From: UBA5336 sp038526245
GTDB lineage: Bacteria; Pseudomonadota; Alphaproteobacteria; Caulobacterales; Hyphomonadaceae
DNA length: 64,000 nt
Direction: 5' to 3'
Assembly: GCA_038526245.1 (NCBI GenBank)
Contig: JBCBGZ010000006.1
Span: forward strand, 1 to 64,000
The translations under genes were made by a program, and so were the position numbers. The notes under the pieces are model-generated. The model did not search any database, was not told the origin of the DNA, and worked only from the letters and a program-made list of their open reading frames with translations. Of this stretch, positions 60,002 to 64,000 are shown in pieces. The first letter of the stretch is position 1. Each line of letters starts with the position of its first letter.

Positions 60002-61026
60002 TCGGGGTCTGCGCCGCCGTCTTCCTCTTCTTCAAGCAGGATGTCGAGGTGGCGTGCGACCTGTCGCAAAGCCGTTTTCACGCCGTCGCCGGAGACGCCG
60101 GAGATGATCAGGGGTTTAACGCCCGCTTCGGCTTCCAGCTTGGCGGCCTGTTCAGCCGCCAGTTCCGGGCCCAGCGCATCAGCCTTGTTCAGGGCGAGTA
60201 CTTCGGGCTTGCCGGACAGGTCAGCCCCATAGGAGGTGAGTTCCTCGCGGATCGTGCGATAGGCGCCGGCCACATCATCCTGGGTGCCATCGATGAGATG
60301 CAGCAGCACTTTGCAGCGCTCGATATGGCCGAGGAACCGCGTGCCGAGACCCGCCCCATCGGCGGCGCCTTCGATCAGGCCCGGAATGTCCGCCATCACA
60401 AAGCGCTGGCCGGGGCCGAGATCGACCACGCCGAGGCCCGGGTTGAGGGTGGTGAAGGGATAATCGGCGATCTTCGGCTTGGCGGCTGTGACGACGCTGA
60501 GAAAGGTCGACTTGCCGGCATTGGGCAGGCCCACCAGTCCCGCATCGGCGATCAGCTTCAGGCGCAGCCAGATCCAGCGTTCTTCGCCAGGTTCGCCTGG
60601 ATTGGCATGGCGCGGGGCGCGGTTGGTTGACGTCTTGAAACGCATATTGCCCCAACCGCCATTGCCGCCCTCGGCCAGCAAAACACGCTGGCCCGGCTCT
60701 GTGAGGTCCGCAATCATCGTTTCACGGTCGTCTTCGAAGATCTGGGTGCCGACCGGCAGTTCCAGCTCGACATCCTTGCCGCCGCGCCCGGTGCGCTGTT
60801 TGCCCATGCCGCCCACGCCGCGCTCGGCCCGGAAGTGCTGTTTATAGCGGTAGTCGATCAGCGTGTTGAGATTGTCCACGGCTACGGCCCAGACATCTCC
60901 GCCCTTGCCCCCATCCCCACCATCGGGGCCGCCGAACTCCACGTACGCTTCGCGCCGGAAGCTGACGGCGCCTTTGCCGCCGGTTCCGGACGCGATGAAG
61001 ATCTTGCACTGGTCGAGGAATTTCAT
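59986..61026 (-). CDS. obgE: Obg-family GTPase
   Basis: A 346-residue ribosome-associated GTPase. The glycine-rich Obg fold (MKFLDQCKIFIASGTGGKGA ... YVEFGGPDGGDGGKGGDV) is followed by G1 GLPNAGKSTFLS, PFTTLNPGLGVVD, G3 MADIPGLIEGAADGAGLG and NKAD. Functions in 50S assembly and stress/cell-cycle control, essential in most bacteria. The ATG at 61026 starts the Obg domain; earlier ATGs in the frame are out of place. Confidence 0.96.
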   Translation of the reverse strand: MKFLDQCKIFIASGTGGKGAVSFRREAYVEFGGPDGGDGGKGGDVWAVAVDNLNTLIDYRYKQHFRAERGVGGMGKQRTGRGGKDVELELPVGTQIFEDDRETMIADLTEPGQRVLLAEGGNGGWGNMRFKTSTNRAPRHANPGEPGEERWIWLRLKLIADAGLVGLPNAGKSTFLSVVTAAKPKIADYPFTTLNPGLGVVDLGPGQRFVMADIPGLIEGAADGAGLGTRFLGHIERCKVLLHLIDGTQDDVAGAYRTIREELTSYGADLSGKPEVLALNKADALGPELAAEQAAKLEAEAGVKPLIISGVSGDGVKTALRQVARHLDILLEEEEDGGADPEWSPV

Positions 61027-61079
61027 GGGGCGGGGTGCTTTTTGCTGGGCACGCTTCATAGCGCCCATGAGCGAGATTG

Positions 61080-62015
61080 TCAGCCTGTGGCCGCAGCGAT
61101 GTCCTCCCCAGTGTAGCCCTGGAAGTAGAGTGCCGTGCGCAAGCTGGTATGATTGATCGCGCAACGGGCCTCTGCGGCGACGATGGGCTTGGCGCGGAAG
61201 GCAATGCCGAGGCCGGAGGCTTTGATCATGGCGAGGTCATTGGCGCCGTCGCCCAGCGTGATGGTGTCTTCCAGAGAGATGTCCAGGGCGCCTGCTTCCT
61301 CGTTCAGGGCCGTCAGTTTGGCTTCGCGGCCCAGGATTGGCAGGCTGACGTCTCCGGTAAGTGCGGCGCCATCGTCGATCAGCGTATTGCCACGATGGTC
61401 ATCAAAACCAAGCCGGTCGGCGACCCGTCCCGTGAAGAACGTGAAACCGCCCGACACCAGGACTGTACGCACTTCAGCGGCGCTCGAAGTGCTGATCAAC
61501 GCGTCTGCGCCCGGCGTCAGCGTAATCCGCTGGTCGAAACAGGCCTGAAGCTGGCTCAGGGGCAGGCCGGCCAGCATGGCGACGCGTTCGGTCAGGGCGG
61601 CTTCGAAATTCAGCTCTCCGGCCATGGCGCGTTCGGTAATGGCGGAAACCTCGGCCTTCTTGCCCGCGAAGTCTGCCAGTTCGTCGAGGCACTCCACCTC
61701 AATGATGGTGGAGTCCATATCGCTCACCAGCAGCTTCTTGCGTCGCCCCTTGGTCGGCAACACAGCGACATCACTCCGGGTGCCAACTGTTTTTTCCAGA
61801 GATTTCTGGAGGGCTCGCGCTTGATCTTCTGACACGGCGGGAAGCGCAGCCTCGACGGCAAAATCGTCCCCATGCGGACACAAATGCGTGGGTTGAATGT
61901 CGCCGCCCGTTTCATTTGAAAGGAATTGTGCAAATTCATTCTGCAATGCGGTGCTTGCTTCAGCAGCGACCAGGACCGCGGTGTGGGGCTCAGGCGCCCG
62001 ATTTTGCTGCGACAC
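61080..62015 (-). CDS. serB: Phosphoserine phosphatase
   Basis: 311 residues, with an N-terminal ACT-like extension and a HAD phosphatase. HAD motif I is LVSDMDSTIIEVECLDELA; VLVSGGFTFFTGRVADRLG is motif II and TITLGDGANDLAMIKASGLGIAFRAKP is motif III. Final step of serine synthesis. The GTG at 62015 is chosen because AAGAGG lies seven bases before it; the frame opens at a GTG at 62036 without such a site. Divergent from miaA. Confidence 0.94.
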   Translation of the reverse strand: MSQQNRAPEPHTAVLVAAEASTALQNEFAQFLSNETGGDIQPTHLCPHGDDFAVEAALPAVSEDQARALQKSLEKTVGTRSDVAVLPTKGRRKKLLVSDMDSTIIEVECLDELADFAGKKAEVSAITERAMAGELNFEAALTERVAMLAGLPLSQLQACFDQRITLTPGADALISTSSAAEVRTVLVSGGFTFFTGRVADRLGFDDHRGNTLIDDGAALTGDVSLPILGREAKLTALNEEAGALDISLEDTITLGDGANDLAMIKASGLGIAFRAKPIVAAEARCAINHTSLRTALYFQGYTGEDIAAATG

Positions 62016-62064
62016 GACGATACCTCTTCTTTCCACCTTGGCTGTGAGCGCCTAATCAGTGGGA

Positions 62065-63000
62065 ATGACTCCTGCAATCCTCATTCACGGTCCCACCGCA
62101 AGCGGCAAGACCAAATTGGCCGTCGCCCTGGCAGAGGCGCTTGATGGCGAAGTGGTCAATGCGGATTCCATGCAGGTCTACCGCGACCTGAATGTCCTGA
62201 CAGCGCGTCCGACCCAGGACGAGCTAAATGCCGCGCCCCACCACTTGTTCGGCCACGTGGACGCGGCCACACGTTACAATACGGGTCAGTGGCTGGGCGA
62301 TGTTGAGCGTGTGGTTGCGGATATCGTGCGCCGGGGGAAAGTCCCTGTTCTGGTTGGCGGAACCGGACTGTACTTTCTCGCCCTCATCGAGGGGCTGAGC
62401 GATATTCCGCCGGTCCCGGAAGATATTCGCGCTGATGTGCGATCGCTTTTACAGGATGAGGGCGCGGGGGCCCTTCGCGAAAGACTGGAAGCGGTCGATC
62501 CAGAAAGCGCTGAGCGCATCAAGGGCAGCGACCGCCAGCGGCTTTCGCGGGCCTACGAGGTCTGGCTGGCCACCGGAAAACCGATGAGCGCTTTCCAGGG
62601 CGCGCGCACGCCGCCTGTCCTGGGCAAGGATGAATGGCTCGGTGTGGCGCTGACTCCCAACCGCCCCAGGCTTTATCAGCGCATCGATCGGCGATTTCAG
62701 GGCATGATGATGAAGGGCGCCATGGACGAGGCAAAGGCCCTTGTCGCCCGCGACTTGCCCGCGGACCTGCCTGCGATGAAAGCCCACGGAATGCCCTGGC
62801 TGGCGGCCTTTGTGCGCGGGGAAATGAGTGCGGAAGCGGCCGCAGAACACGCCCAGCGGGATACGCGCCGATACGCCAAACGCCAATTCACCTGGATTGG
62901 ACGACAGTTTCCCTTCTGGCCCCGAATTCCCAGCCTCGACCTGGCAGAGCGTCGCCGCGTGGTGCTGGCCCTTTACAAGGAAGTCCAGCGCGGAATCTGA
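62065..63000 (+). CDS. miaA: tRNA dimethylallyltransferase
   Basis: 311 residues; attaches the dimethylallyl group to A37 of UNN-decoding tRNAs using isopentenyl precursors from the MEP pathway (ispG at 42.4 kb). ILIHGPTASGKTKLAVALAEALDGEVVNADSMQVYRDLNVLTARP, LVGGTGLYFLALIEGLS, RQRLSRAYEVWLATGKP and AHAQRDTRRYAKRQFTW-like C-terminal motif are present. ATG 62065 is given; a GTG six bases earlier is possible. Divergent from serB. Confidence 0.96.
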   Translation: MTPAILIHGPTASGKTKLAVALAEALDGEVVNADSMQVYRDLNVLTARPTQDELNAAPHHLFGHVDAATRYNTGQWLGDVERVVADIVRRGKVPVLVGGTGLYFLALIEGLSDIPPVPEDIRADVRSLLQDEGAGALRERLEAVDPESAERIKGSDRQRLSRAYEVWLATGKPMSAFQGARTPPVLGKDEWLGVALTPNRPRLYQRIDRRFQGMMMKGAMDEAKALVARDLPADLPAMKAHGMPWLAAFVRGEMSAEAAAEHAQRDTRRYAKRQFTWIGRQFPFWPRIPSLDLAERRRVVLALYKEVQRGI

Positions 63001-63141
63001 TCTCATTTCGTGCGGCGCAGCATTTGTGGCTGGTTGTTGCGCTTTTGGGTGAAATTGCAGGATTATTTTCCCTGAAACGTGCGGTTGACCTGTGCGTTCA
63101 GCAAGTTTATTCTCAAGACAACTGGAGAGGACACGTCCGCA

Positions 63142-63183
63142 ATGCGCACGAAAACACTTGTACTTGTTATTAGGCGTCCATGA
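63142..63183 (+). CDS. ilvL: Leader peptide of the ilvB attenuator
   Basis: A 13-codon frame encodes MRTKTLVLVIRRP and stops with TGA. The run Leu-Val-Leu-Val-Ile is exactly the set of branched-chain amino acids controlled by acetolactate synthase. GGAGAGG lies upstream. It precedes a long stem (GTCCATGAC / GTCATGGAC at ~63176-63211) and the terminator at 63224. Stalling at scarce Leu, Val or Ile charges would favour an antiterminated structure. Confidence 0.85.
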   Translation: MRTKTLVLVIRRP

Positions 63184-63223
63184 CCGGCTGACCCCACAGC
63201 CCGTCATGGACGCAGTATCTTGA

Positions 63224-63252
63224 GGGTCTCCGACGGGGGCCCTTTTTCTTTA
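63224..63252 (+). terminator. Attenuator terminator upstream of ilvB
   Basis: GGGTCTCC (63224-63231) pairs with GGGGGCCC (63235-63242) using G-T wobbles over a three-base loop, followed by TTTTTCTTT. The spacing of 40 bases from the leader stop codon and 37 from the ilvB start fits transcription attenuation. Confidence 0.8.
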
Positions 63253-63288
63253 CCCGCCAACACACCCCACCAAAGCCCCTAGAGACCC

Positions 63289-64000
63289 ATGAAGCCCAAG
63301 ACCGAAGACCGACCCGCCACAAAGGCCCTGAAAACCATGACCGGCGCAGAGCTTGTCATTGAAGTCCTCAAGGCCCACGGCGTCGATACGATGTTCGGGT
63401 ATCCGGGCGGGGCCGTGTTGCCGATCTATGACGCTTTGTTCTCCGAGCCATCCATCCGCCACATCCTCGTGCGCCACGAGCAAGGCGCTGGCCATGCTGC
63501 GGAAGGCTATGCCCGCTCCACGGGCAAGTGCGGTGTGGCTCTGGTGACGTCCGGCCCCGGTGCAACAAACATGGTTACGCCGATCGCCGACGCCATGATG
63601 GACTCCATCCCCTTGGTGGTGATCACCGGCCAGGTGCCCACGCATCTGATCGGAACGGATGCCTTCCAGGAGTGTGATACGGTGGGGATCACCCGCTGCT
63701 GCGCAAAGCACAACTATCTCGTCACCGACGTGAACGATCTTGCGCGCATTCTGCACGAGGCCTTTTTGGTGGCGACCAGCGGTCGGCCCGGCCCTGTCGT
63801 GGTCGACATTCCCAAGGACCTGCAATTCGCGTCCGGCATCTGGGTCGATAAGGATGATGTGAACCGCCGCACCTATCGCCCACGCACGCAGCCAAAGGAT
63901 GAGCGGATCGCCCAAGCCATTGAATTGATGGTGAAGGCAAAACGGCCCGTCTTTTATACCGGGGGTGGAGTGATCAATTCCGGCCCGCGCGCTTCTGAAT
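63289..64000 (+). CDS. ilvB: Acetolactate synthase large subunit, 3' end outside window
   Basis: The first 237 residues are visible and the frame runs off the right edge. GAELVIEVLKAHGVDTMFGYPGGAVLPIYDAL is the ThDP-binding N-terminal motif, with the catalytic Glu in RHEQGAGHAAEGYARSTGK; TSGPGATNMVTPIADAMMDSIPLVVITGQVP and FQECDTVGITRCCAKHNYLV follow. It condenses pyruvate (or with 2-ketobutyrate) to start valine, leucine and isoleucine synthesis. Controlled by the leader peptide upstream. The small subunit ilvN probably follows beyond the window. Confidence 0.96.
   Translation, partial: MKPKTEDRPATKALKTMTGAELVIEVLKAHGVDTMFGYPGGAVLPIYDALFSEPSIRHILVRHEQGAGHAAEGYARSTGKCGVALVTSGPGATNMVTPIADAMMDSIPLVVITGQVPTHLIGTDAFQECDTVGITRCCAKHNYLVTDVNDLARILHEAFLVATSGRPGPVVVDIPKDLQFASGIWVDKDDVNRRTYRPRTQPKDERIAQAIELMVKAKRPVFYTGGGVINSGPRASE

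Noticed and set aside
1..64000. CRISPR array, prophage or integrative element
   Set aside because: No regularly spaced repeats, phage structural genes, integrase, transposase or tRNA-linked attachment sites were seen; the only insertion signature is the terminator duplication at 3.6-4.8 kb.

Overview
The window reads as chromosomal DNA from a GC-rich alphaproteobacterium. Evidence for this is the RegA/ActR-type response regulator at the left edge, the tsaE-amgK-murU-addB-addA-trxA gene order, a DUF3333-containing PstA, obgE next to proB, and many short overlapping operons. A Hyphomonadaceae-like or related aquatic lineage is plausible, but genus cannot be read from this stretch. No rRNA, tRNA, CRISPR array, integrase or transposase was recognised.

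Layout. 0-3.6 kb: the end of a RegA-like regulator, a membrane-anchored AraC regulator divergent from a DUF2306 membrane protein, and nrdB behind two candidate NrdR boxes. 3.6-11.8 kb is the accessory region. Core genes (nrdB, uvrB, zapE) are interleaved with visibly AT-richer cassettes that look like antiviral or nucleotide-signalling modules: (i) a lone prokaryotic STING-like protein with a nucleoside-deoxyribosyltransferase-like N-terminus, bracketed by a perfect 30-base duplication of the nrdB terminator; (ii) a three-gene set of membrane protein, ThsB/DUF1863-like TIR and classical TIR; (iii) a TIR-ParA fusion with a small basic partner, lying directly upstream of uvrB. A fourth TIR protein, a transmembrane TIR with TPR-like repeats, sits at 38.6-41.1 kb.

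11.8-19.2 kb: zapE, a rhomboid protease, queE, a single-domain response regulator, then a metal-handling cluster (secreted Cys protein and outer-membrane protein on +; CsoR-type repressor, outer-envelope protein, HMA protein and MerT-like membrane protein on -) with a CsoR-like operator. 19.3-22.5 kb: a thiolase, galU and a flavodoxin. 22.6-28.0 kb: pstC-pstA-pstB-phoU-phoB behind a Pho box, with neither pstS nor phoR present. 28-31.8 kb: Sua5 and three YceI-domain proteins, one fused to cytochrome b561. 31.9-38.5 kb: acyl-CoA dehydrogenase, a trypsin-like protease without a signal peptide, a TonB receptor and lgt. 41-50 kb: ald, ispG, a RodZ-like protein, ptsP, lysC, ubiG, a DUF924 protein and trxA. 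50-63 kb: the addAB / cell-wall recycling / tsaE / proB / obgE / serB / miaA block. The window ends in ilvB preceded by a complete attenuator with leader peptide MRTKTLVLVIRRP.

The strongest candidates for undescribed biology are the TIR-ParA pair, the orphan STING-like cassette with its duplicated terminator, and the membrane-TIR-TIR operon. Identities of housekeeping genes rest on recognised family motifs. Functions given for the accessory genes are inference.
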